This document shows, in pieces, positions 1 through 8,200 of a stretch of 64,000 nucleotides of DNA (position 1 is the stretch's first letter; every line of letters starts with the position of its first letter). The notes beneath the pieces are model-generated. The model saw only the letters and a program-made list of their open reading frames with translations, was not told the DNA's origin and did no database searches. This DNA comes from Zantedeschia hybrid cultivar (taxonomy: Eukaryota; Streptophyta; Magnoliopsida; Alismatales; Araceae), in contig JARZZO010000011.1 of the NCBI GenBank assembly GCA_030544215.1, positions 5,380,001 through 5,444,000 of the forward strand. Reading direction: 5' to 3'. The translations under genes were made by a program, and so were the position numbers.

Positions 1-568
1 TCCTCACTCCTTTTACAGATTCTCCAAGGCACGAAATAACTGAACATAGTTCCCCCTTATCTTCATGCATTTACATCCTCCAAAAATCCTTGAAAAACCC
101 AAACAAAGGGAAATAACAGAGGAAGATATCACCCTACCTCTCAACTGGCGAGCTTAGCTTACGGAAGGATCGTCGCTCACGTTGGAGATGAACCAGAGTT
201 GTCGCCTCCCATTGAAGAGAAATCCACTTCGCCACAGCTCCATATCTCCTTCTATATCTTTCTCTATTTAACTCTTCTTCAAAGCTTCTCTCTCTATTTA
301 TCTCTCTCTCTCTCTCTCTCTCTCTGTTTATCTCTTTTTCTGTCTGACCTGTTGGGAGGAACCAGCAGTCCGCCATCTTCTTCCTCTCTCCCTTGCTCCC
401 TCTTCCTTTCTCTCTCATCACTTCTCTTTCTTTCTCACTCTCTCCAGTCTCCACTGCCTCTTTCTCTCTTTCTCCCTGCTCTCTATATCTGTCTTTCTTC
501 TATTGCCACTCTCAACTCCCCACCCTAGGCTGGCTGGGTCAGTTTCCCCAACTGCCCCCCCTTATATA
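1..568. other. Unassigned CT-rich stretch
   Basis: Pyrimidine-rich DNA with a short (TC)n run near 297-325. Open frames on both strands here are low-complexity Ser/Leu or Arg/Glu strings of the kind simple repeats produce. I see no recognisable gene. The sequence TTATATA lies at 562-568, just before the LTR element. Confidence 0.5.
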
Positions 569-582
569 GGGGTTAGAGGCGG
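569..582. repeat. Left copy of 14-bp direct repeat flanking the first LTR element
   Basis: GGGGTTAGAGGCGG ends directly before the first LTR base (583). GGGGTAAGAGGCGG begins directly after the last LTR base, at 3693-3706. The two match at 13 of 14 positions. This is longer than the 4-6 bp duplication usual for LTR elements. Confidence 0.7.
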
Positions 583-929
583 TGGGAAGCAGGGGGGGTT
601 AGATCGGAAGTAGAAAGAAGAGAGGGGTTGGAGGAGAAGAAGACTAGGGTTCCCGTCCCGTCTCGGGAGAAAACGCGCAACAACGGCTATTCATTTCAAA
701 AATCTTCTTCCATGCTTTCCCACGAGGGGATACATGACAATATATAGACTCCTCAAAGAAACCCTAATAGGAAAATTACTAAACTACCCTTAGGACTCCG
801 AAAATAGCTAAAAAAAAAACATGGGAAAATTACAGATAAAATAAAAGACTCCAAATGGGCCCCTAATGGGCCAAATAAACTGCACATTGGACCTTTGACT
901 CCAATCCAGCCGTTCCTGGATTCCCATCA
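583..929 (-). repeat. 3' LTR of the first non-autonomous element
   Basis: On the minus strand it begins TGATGGGAATCC, reading down from 929, and matches 3342-3692 almost throughout. Its outer end (TGGGAAGC on the plus strand) differs from the other LTR (TGATGCGGG), so the terminal few bases have changed. Confidence 0.8.
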
Positions 930-940
930 TTCTCCCCTGG
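930..940 (-). other. Polypurine tract of the first LTR element
   Basis: Minus-strand CCAGGGGAGAA lies directly upstream of the 3' LTR, the expected place for plus-strand priming during reverse transcription. Confidence 0.6.
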
Positions 941-1335
941 TTCGAAAAAATTCGTCCTCGAATTTTAAAGTGGGCTAGAACAAATATGCGGACGACTGGG
1001 TCTTTTGGAGGAATCTCCAAGCAGAGAATCATATCAACACTCACAAACTGATCTGCTGCACGTGAATCATAAAAGGCCTGTCATATTATGTCCACTGGAG
1101 ACGGTAGCAAATCATACGGGCCATCGCGTAGAGTAGCAATCATCACACTCTCAGCAAGTTCTGGCCGAAGCTATGAGTCAACAAAAATATCATCAGCAAT
1201 AAGATCTAATCCTGCTTCAGCAAATAACTCATGATCCCATGAGATAATATGAACTGGTGCAGCATCAAGTAGGCCATAGCTAAATACATCTTCAGAGAGA
1301 CGATTCAATCCTGACCGTCTAAACAATGCGTGATC

Positions 1336-1932
1336 CTAGCTGTCAACCATATATCTGACATCAACCTCGAACACTGTATCATCGATCATATGTAGTCCTG
1401 ATACCATGAATAAGTTGTGATCCCAACCAGTAACAGGTGATGGTTTAAATCTAGCACAAAAGGTTAAATACAGTTGTTGAAACCTCTCTCGATCCTGATA
1501 AGTGGCATTGAGAATAAGAAAGGGTGCCTGGTATCCCTCAGGTCGTATAAGACAATCTCGTCCAGTATGATCAATCACAACTTGCCGCTCGTCTATCCAT
1601 TCTCTACTCAAATCGATATATGAGCCATGGGGTATAATCTTGCACCATGCATCATCATAATACCTGACGGATCGGGAAGTACTGCTGCTCTTTAAGAGAT
1701 GGAAAAATGGCACACTGACTCGGTTTCTAGAGACAATTACGTAGTCCGTGTGGGAGATAGAATCCACAATAGATTGTGAAATAACATTGCCGAACGAAGT
1801 TGCCTCAAGATACACCCTAGTTTTCACAGAATTGGGTAGCTCTACCTCAAAACTAAAATCCATGATGAGAAAACATACCACTGGCCAAAGAAATGATGGA
1901 CGAGGTTTGCCTCGCTGCAAGGATGCCAACAA
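1336..1932 (-). CDS. Unrecognised 198-codon reading frame inside the LTR element
   Basis: An open frame of 198 codons on the element's sense strand, between PPT and PBS. The product is mixed-composition and not low-complexity, with a hydrophobic stretch near the start and many Asp, Arg and Tyr residues. I do not recognise a family: it has no zinc knuckle, no DSG protease motif and no YxDD. It could be a captured host fragment, a decayed gag or chance. Presence on the same strand as the LTRs is the only support for function. Confidence 0.2.
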   Translation of the reverse strand: MLASLQRGKPRPSFLWPVVCFLIMDFSFEVELPNSVKTRVYLEATSFGNVISQSIVDSISHTDYVIVSRNRVSVPFFHLLKSSSTSRSVRYYDDAWCKIIPHGSYIDLSREWIDERQVVIDHTGRDCLIRPEGYQAPFLILNATYQDRERFQQLYLTFCARFKPSPVTGWDHNLFMVSGLHMIDDTVFEVDVRYMVDS

Positions 1933-2370
1933 TACGATTGGCGTAAGAAATGGAGCTCAAATCACCATCCTCGATATGTGTGCAAAAGTGACACGCAAAA
2001 CGAGGTAAGCGGGCACTAGCTACTGCGAAATCTATGCGCTGGGATGTTGGCACGCAAATCGAGGCAACTGGGGTTGACCTCGGGAATCACGATCGGGGTC
2101 TTCGGTGTGCGTGCAGAAGTGGCACGCAAAACGAGACGAATCTGGGATACAACACACTGGATCTGAGTTAGCCTCGTCAAGACGAACCCAACAACGCGAA
2201 TGATGCTCAAATCGGAGTCCGGAAAGACCTCGAACGGCGATTCGAGTGTCCTCGTAAAGCGTGCAAGTGCGGCACGCAAAACGAGACGCTGCTGTCAGGC
2301 GGAACGTACAGCGAGGTCGGCCTCGCCGATACGAACCCAAACGGCGCTAGCGGCTCGCAAATCAGAGCAC
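1920..2370. repeat. Degenerate tandem repeat of about 150 bp
   Basis: The motif GGCACGCAAAWCGAG recurs at 1990-2004 (as GACACGC), 2049-2063, 2121-2135 and 2271-2285, with a weaker form at 2352-2367. A second module (GAACCCAA...GCTCAAATC) accompanies it at about 1920, 2185 and 2330. Read on the minus strand, the core gives the peptide RFACHFCTHTED three times with small changes. Confidence 0.6.
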
Positions 2371-2639
2371 AGACGAGTTTTCGGCGATGGCGGTGCGATA
2401 AGAACCCCTAGTGCACCTCCTGTGCAGTGTAGCGGACCCAAAGATTGGAACTTGGTTTGGACCTTGGAGCAGAGGGCTTGGACCAGGTCCTAACCCTGAT
2501 TGGACCAGGGACTACACCAGGTGGCTCAGACCACCATCACTTTGGCTCGAACTAGGTGCCATGGGCTCGGGTCAGTTGAACCAGGTAGACGGTTGAACCG
2601 GGTCAACCCGGTTTGACCGGTTCGACCTTAACATGGCAC

Positions 2640-3310
2640 GTGCCCTTCTTCTTTGGCTCGCCCTCGCCCCCCCAAACCCTAACAGGGAGCAGAGAGAGAG
2701 AGAGCACGAGGGAGGGGAAGGCAGCGGCGGTCGAGCGAGGCGATGGCGCCGGCGGCCAGTGAGCGCGGCGGCGACGACGGCGGGGCGGGACGGTGGCGAC
2801 GGCGGGGGCGGCGTTGACTGCGGGCCACAGTGGGAGACGACGACGACGGCGGTGTGTGTGGACAGCGACAGTGGCGGCGCCGGTTAGGGCCGACGATGGT
2901 GACGGCGGTGCCGGCGTGCGCCGACGACGACGGTAACGCTGTTGGGAGCCCGATCCCGACCTTCCCTCCTCCTCTTCTTCGTCTTCTGCTGTGGGAGAGA
3001 TGATGTGAGGGCGAAGGCGGCTGTGGATGCAGCAGCAACGCACACGACGGCCGACGTTGGCAACGATGGCGGATGCTGCCAACGGCTGCGGCGGTGGATG
3101 CTGTGGCGGAGCTGCGGGAGCAGCTGCAGAGGTGGCAGCGGCAGAACGGACCCCGGCGTGGTCTGTTGTCGGAGACGATGGCGCTGGCAGGGTAGGTGAG
3201 TCCACGCCCTCTTCTTCTCTTCTATTGTGGCAGAGACACGAACCGAGGGAAAGAAAGGTGGGGGTTAGGGAGTGGCGTGGTGGAGGTGCAGGACTCGGGT
3301 TGTGAGAACA
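2640..3310. other. GC-rich trinucleotide-biased block in the LTR element
   Basis: This part of the internal region is far richer in G and C than its surroundings and is made of imperfect CGG, GAC and GCG triplets. Open frames appear on both strands because stop codons are rare in such DNA. None resembles a protein I know. Confidence 0.5.
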
Positions 3311-3326
3311 ACCCAAAGAACCTGAG

Positions 3327-3338
3327 GCTCTGATACCA
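3327..3338 (-). other. Primer-binding site (initiator tRNA-Met type)
   Basis: The plus strand GCTCTGATACCA is minus-strand TGGTATCAGAGC, the standard complement to the 3' end of plant initiator tRNA-Met. It lies three bases from the inner end of the 5' LTR and fixes the element's orientation. Confidence 0.85.
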
Positions 3339-3341
3339 AGT

Positions 3342-3692
3342 TGATGCGGGACTTCAGGGGGAGTTAGATCGGAAGTAGAAAGAAGAGAGGAGTTGGAGGA
3401 GAAGAAGACTAGGGTTCCCGTCCCGTCTCGGGAGAAAACGCGCAACAACGGCTATTCATTTCAAAAATCTTCTTCCATGCTTTCCCACGAGGGGATACAT
3501 GACAATATATAGACTCCTTAAATAAATCATAATAGGAAAATTACTAAACTACCCCTAGGACTCCGAAAATAGCTAAAAAAAACATGGAAAAATTACAGAT
3601 AAAATAAAAGACTCCAAATGGGCCCCTAATGGGCCAAATAAACTGCACATTGGACCTTTGACTCCAATCTAGCCGTTCCTGGATTCCCATCA
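3342..3692 (-). repeat. 5' LTR of the first non-autonomous element
   Basis: On the minus strand it begins TGATGGG and ends CGCATCA, so it has TG...CA ends. It repeats 583-929 with few differences. Confidence 0.85.
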
Positions 3693-3706
3693 GGGGTAAG
3701 AGGCGG
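3693..3706. repeat. Right copy of 14-bp direct repeat flanking the first LTR element
   Basis: GGGGTAAGAGGCGG starts at the first base after the LTR. See the partner at 569-582. Confidence 0.7.
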
Positions 3707-3715
3707 TTTGCCTCT

Positions 3716-3975
3716 CCTTATGGCCCCATTAGGCCCATTAAACAGGCCCACTAAGGCCCAATAACCAGACCCAGTAAGCCCCTGTTTAGGCCCATTAAAT
3801 GACTAATAAAACGGGCCCAACAATCTATTTACAGTGGCCCAATAAGACACTAATTCTCGCCCATTATTAGCCCATTAAGATAGCTCCATTAACAGCCCTT
3901 TTAACAGTCCAATTAAAGGCCTATTAACACTGCTGAAACAGGCCCAATAAACTGCCCATAGAAGCCCATTTAGAG
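3716..3975. repeat. Irregular array of GGCCCATTAA-like units
   Basis: About fifteen imperfect copies of (G)GCCCAWTAA lie at uneven spacing. A shorter cluster of the same motif is at 17505-17640, on the other side of the copia element. The motif contains the plant site II/TCP core GGCCCA, but an old simple repeat is as likely as a control region. Confidence 0.55.
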
Positions 3976-4896
3976 GCTGTGAGACTTGGTTTTCGAAAGA
4001 TTTATTTAAAAGGATTGATTTTTGGGATTTTCAGAAACGGGTTCTTTTTACTTTAAAGTGTAGACTTTGAGAATTTAGAATTAGTCCTTAGGGAGTCTAA
4101 GGCTTTGGATCAAGGGATCCGTAGATTTGACCTTCCCCTTAATTACGCCAATCACTGATTGACAACCCTTGATTAACCGTCCATCGAAGCCCATTAAGAT
4201 GACAATAATAAAAGAGTAATTTAAACATGACAAGATAATAAGCGATTTATTTTTACATGACATACATGGAAGTTGTTATTTTGACGACTTCTTTGTTTAA
4301 GAATCCCTTAGAGGCCTTACATGATATTTAAAGGAATTTAGGTTCACACGAGGACATGAGAATCTTTAACTTTCAAATGGTGCTAAGGGGATATGTCTTT
4401 GAACAAAATCCCCATTAAGACAACTTAAAGGTTATGAAGGCACTTAAACAGTATCCTTTTAAGTATACTTTAAAGATCATTGAGATCGTGGACAACATCT
4501 CCCCTCTTTTTAGATTCATTTTAGAGAAAACAAAAATAAGGAATAACCTCAGTTAATGGGGCATAAAGACTGCCACATACTTGAGGATAATCCTTAATGG
4601 TCCTCCCACCAATATAGAGGAATCGTCATTAAATCGGCCGTTCACCCAATATGAACGAACCGCAAAAAATGTACAAAGTTATCAAGTAGAGTATTAATAA
4701 CATAATATCCTTTCATTAATGGCTCATATTACATGATTTTGATCATTCTAAGGGGAAAAATGGGCGCTCTACCAATAAGGGCAAACTAATAACATTATAG
4801 TCATTTTATCATTAAAAATGTACCAAGATATGTATGGTTACTCTATTAATAAGAGTAAACCACAAAAAGAATGAGGGCCGTTTCACCAATACAAAC
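3976..4896. other. Unassigned AT-rich intergenic stretch
   Basis: No recognisable gene or repeat boundary. Short minus-strand frames here have no family resemblance. Confidence 0.4.
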
Positions 4897-5153
4897 TGTA
4901 GTGAAAAGTAGTCTTTAGTTAGGGCATTTTAGTCTTTTTGTGTATTTTCTGTTTTTACTCTATTTTTCCCTATGTTTCTGGTTTTATCCCTGTCTTTTAT
5001 GTTAATAGGGGTAAACTTGTCCTTGGCCTTGTAACTTGTTTTGCCCTAGTATATAAAAGGCTTTTGTGCTGGTTGGCCTCTCTGTGTGAGACAGAGAGAG
5101 CCACCGCACCTTGGTTTCTTTGCCCGTCTTCTCTCCTTCTTCTTCTATCTTCA
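4897..5153 (+). repeat. 5' LTR of the copia element
   Basis: Starts TGTAGTG and ends TTCA just before the PBS. It contains a TATATAAAAG promoter-like box near 5050. It matches the start of the 16798 copy for about 240 bp. Confidence 0.85.
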
Positions 5154-5168
5154 TTGTATCAGAGCACT
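5154..5168 (+). other. Copia primer-binding site
   Basis: TTGTATCAGAGCACT follows the LTR at once. It differs from the usual TTGGTATCAGAGC by loss of one G. Confidence 0.75.
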
Positions 5169-5599
5169 TGTTAGAAAGAAGAAGAAGGTAAGGTTCAGTT
5201 CCTTGTTTTGGGCCTCTGGCTGACCTATTCCTCTCCTCCTCTTCACCGCACCTTGTCTAGGGTTTCTCCTTAGTAAACAAGGTTCCTCTTGCAAGGTCGG
5301 ACCCTGCCGTAAAGATTTGGAGGGTGGCAGCTAGGTTCCTCTCCACCTGAACCAGTCCAAGCCTCAACCTTGTGACCGGTCCCCTGTTTAGGGCTCAACT
5401 TGTGACCGGTACTTAGTTTGGGGCTTTCTTGGTGACCAGTTCTCTATCTAGGGGCAACCGAACTCATTGCCCTGCTGTTGGTGGTAGCTGGCTCCTTGTT
5501 GCTGCCGGTTGCATCCTTTCTAGGGTTCTCGGATGCCCTCCTCTTTTTCTTGTTGCATCATTCCCCTGTTTTGGGGACTGTTCAAGGCCGGCTTCTCCA

Positions 5600-5745
5600 C
5601 TATTGCAGAATTTCTTGTAAGTGCATTGGTTCTTCACTGCTGCAGAATTTTTTTGTGAGTGCATTGGTACTCCATTGCTGCAGATTTTTTGGTGGGTGTA
5701 TTGGTACTTTACTGCTGCAGAATTTTTTGTAGGTGCATTCCTCCT
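5600..5745. repeat. Tandem repeat of about 45-48 bp in the copia leader
   Basis: Three to four copies of a unit containing TGCTGCAGAATTTTTTG and GTGCATTGGTAC follow each other between the PBS and gag. Confidence 0.7.
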
Positions 5746-5849
5746 TGCTGCTGCATCCTCCCTTCTGTGTGTGACTCTGAAAGGTCCCTGAGGGGCAAGA
5801 ATATGTCTGAGGTGACAGCAAACGAAGTCTCCTCAAAAGGGGACAACGT

Positions 5850-6660
5850 AGGGGAAAATTTTCGTCCTTAACTTCTCCATGTGAAGTTCAATGATTCAAA
5901 TTACCTGGACTAGGTAGCATCTATCAAGACCTTTGTAAGTGCTTGGACAAAGGTGGGTTACATAAATGGCAAAATAACCTCACCTTCAGTGGACGACCCG
6001 AAGTATGATGATTGGGAGCAGTAGGACAATATTGTGAGGACCTGGATCCTTAGTTCTGTGACAGATGGACATCTGGAGTATATTATAAGAAAGTCTACTG
6101 TAAGACAAATGTGACTTATACTGGAGGAGATGTATTGTGAGAAGGCTAATCCAGTAAATATGTATGATCTTGTGGTTGCTATGCATGATACCAAATAGGG
6201 TAGTAAGACTGTGTGTGAATATTATATGGCCTTGAAGGCTTTGTGGGAGGAGCATGATGCTTATACTATGTATGATTGAGACTTAGTTGCAGACCACAGG
6301 AAATATCTGAAGTACATATAGGATCAGAGGGTCCTAAAATTTCTACATCGCCTGAATATTGAGTATGAAGGGTTGAGGTCTCAGATCTTCAACTTTGAAG
6401 TAATTCCCTCACTTGAGCAGTGTTGCAAGAAGGTTGTTACAGAGGAGAGGAGGAGCAAAATTATGCAAACTGATGCAGGTGGGATCAGTATTGGAGAACA
6501 TTTTGCACTTGTCAGCACAAACAACAACGAAAAAGGAGGAGACGGCGTCCGAAAAGACTCAAAGAAAGGAGGGAGGAAGTGTACTAATTGTGGGTGAGAG
6601 AATTACTTTGTAGATTTTTTTCTGGGAATTGCATCCAGACAAGAAGCCTCTGAAGTTCAA
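5850..6660 (+). pseudogene. Copia gag relic
   Basis: The forward translation, read through stops, gives a Ty1/copia-type Gag: a KFNDSNYLDWVASIKTF-like start, a central helical region, then EYEGLRSQIFN and a single zinc knuckle beginning CTNCG near 6585. Gag would package the element's RNA. At least five in-frame stops lie in it, several where a Trp (TGG) or Arg (CGA) codon is expected, for example near 5910, 6024 and 6320. The remaining open piece is 6373-6597. Confidence 0.75.
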
Positions 6661-6879
6661 GCAGAACCAGAAAGCTAAAGGAAATGCAGTGTCAACCAAG
6701 CCTACATGGTCATCCACACCTTCAGCCTCTGATGGGAGCACATCTTCCACTACTCTAGGGAGTTTTGTAGGGCTGTCCACTTCTGACATAGTTAACCTTC
6801 AACGGTACCTATCTCAGTTGCCCACCTCTACCTCCACTAGCTAGTCAGGTATTCTTGGGGCAGCACTTAGTGTTGTCTT

Positions 6880-7070
6880 CCACACTGGTTGGAACTCTTG
6901 GATCATTGACTCAGGAGCTACCGATCATATAACGGGTACTTTCACATTGTTCGCTTATTATAGTTTGTGCTCTGGACAAGATAAAGTGACCATTGCTGAG
7001 GCACTCTTGCCACTATTGCTAGGAAAGGCAACATTCTTTTAGATGATCACCTTGTCTTATCCTCGGCTCT
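6880..7070 (+). pseudogene. Copia aspartic protease relic
   Basis: WIIDSGATDHITG is encoded at 6899-6937; the DSG triad is the active site of retroelement aspartic proteases, which cut the Gag-Pol polyprotein. The frame breaks soon after, near 7040. Confidence 0.75.
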
Positions 7071-7301
7071 TCATGTCCCAAAACTACTTATTAACTTACT
7101 CTATGTTAGTAGTTTGACAAAATCCTTAAATTGTTCAGTGACATTTTTCCTTCTTATTGTGTGTTTCAGGACTTGAAGACGGGTCAACCTCTTGGGAGTG
7201 GGCGTGAAGTGGGAGGCTTCTATCAACTTCAGTCTAAGCCTGGGGCTGCCCTTCAGTCCATTAGTATAAGTGTTATGTCAAACAAAATAAGAGAGATTTA
7301 G

Positions 7302-7483
7302 TTGTGGCATCTCTGTCTAGGATATCTTTTCTTCAAATCATTAAAAATGTTGTTTTCTTCGTTATTCAATAAGGTTGACATGCAGTCTCTTGCTTGTCAA
7401 GTGTGTCACCTTGCTAAATATTGTAGAAGTCAATTTCCACAGTCATTGAATAAAAGTTCTGCATCTTTTGAATTTGTCTATTC
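7302..7483 (+). pseudogene. Copia GAG-pre-integrase (zinc-binding) segment, left part
   Basis: The segment encodes LWHLCLGY and CQVCHLAKY, the HHCC-type zinc-binding region at the N-terminus of integrase, and runs to FEFVYS, where the hAT element is inserted. The same reading resumes at 12154 with VYSDVWG. Confidence 0.75.
7476..7483. repeat. Left 8-bp target duplication of the hAT element
   Basis: GTCTATTC here and at 12153-12160, exactly flanking the hAT ends. Confidence 0.9.
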
Positions 7484-7489
7484 CATGGT

Positions 7490-7675
7490 CGGCCGGGTCG
7501 GACCGGGTCGGATCGGATCGCCCGGTCCGCTCGGAATCGGAGCGGTCCGACCCGACCCCGAGCCCCGACCCAACGATCCCAGCCGGGATCGCTGGGATCG
7601 GGTTGGGGTCGGTCGGGTCGGCCGACCCCAACCCGGGTCGGTCCGGGTCGGACCGGTCCGGCCGACCCGGCCACC
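7490..7675. repeat. Left subterminal GC-rich motif array of the hAT element
   Basis: Dense overlapping copies of CGGGTCGG, CCGACCC and GGATCG in both orientations. A matching but shorter array lies at 12035-12140 near the other end. Confidence 0.7.
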
Positions 7676-7679
7676 CAAC

Positions 7680-7741
7680 GGCTAGTTCTGAACTAGCCGT
7701 TGGGTAGCCGTTGGGAACCCGTTCAAATGGGTTCCCAACGG
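7680..7741. repeat. Two perfect hairpins upstream of the hAT promoter
   Basis: GGCTAGTTC-T-GAACTAGCC lies at 7680-7698. CCGTTGGGAACCC and its reverse complement lie at 7708-7720 and 7729-7741 with an 8-base loop. Confidence 0.75.
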
Positions 7742-7773
7742 TTGGGAGGGGCTTCTAAGCCCCTCCAAGTCCC

Positions 7774-7780
7774 TATAAAA
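7774..7780 (+). promoter_or_regulatory. TATA box of the hAT transposase gene
   Basis: TATAAAA sits just before a (TC)-rich leader. A leader intron (8071-8200, GT...AG) would place the start codon right after its acceptor. Confidence 0.55.
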
Positions 7781-8200
7781 CCCCCTCCTACCCTTCTCTC
7801 CCTCATTCACACAAATTCTCATTTCTCTCTCTCTAAAACTTCTCTCTCTCTCTCTCTAAGCTCTCATACTCTCTCAAAGACTCAAAGCTCTCTTAACTTC
7901 TTTCTCTCCAAACTTCCAAAGCTCTCTAGAGTTCTAAACTCTAAAGGACGGACCGACGGACTACATCAATTTTTTTTCATCATATTATTTTTATTGCATT
8001 TTAATTTTTCTCTCTAACCTCTTTTTGTCTTTGTAGCTTTATTTCTCATTGTCTCTCACTCTCTCTCGAGGTATGATATGAAATCTCACTCTCTTTCTCT
8101 ATGTTTTTTCTTATTTCTCACCATTTCTCTTTATGTAATTAGTTAATTAGTTAATTACTAATTATCTCTTTCCTTATTAATATATTTTTTATTTTTAAAG

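Larger units (their letters stand above)
583..3692 (-). mobile_element. Non-autonomous LTR retrotransposon (LARD-like)
   Basis: Two closely similar direct repeats (583-929 and 3342-3692) bound about 2.4 kb of internal DNA. On the minus strand the 5' LTR (at the right) is followed by TGGTATCAGAGC, the usual primer-binding site for initiator tRNA-Met. A purine tract (CCAGGGGAGAAT) precedes the 3' LTR, next to a GAGGACGAATTTT stretch of the kind found at the 3' end of Ty3/gypsy internal regions. No gag, protease, reverse transcriptase or integrase is visible, so it would need another element's enzymes. The LTRs differ at only about a dozen sites by eye, which suggests fairly recent insertion. 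Gypsy affinity is inferred from the tract only. Confidence 0.8.

Noticed and set aside
134..528. Frames of 106 and 109 codons on opposite strands
   Set aside because: Both are products of TC/GA simple repeats (Ser/Leu and Arg/Glu strings).
2603..3448. A 281-codon minus-strand open frame crossing the PBS and 5' LTR
   Set aside because: It is Pro/Ser/Arg low complexity in GC-rich DNA, it begins inside the LTR, and competing frames on both strands are equally open. Better explained by composition.
7414..7707. Several Pro/Gly/Arg frames in both strands near the hAT left end
   Set aside because: They arise from the GGTCGG/CCGACC subterminal array, not from a gene.
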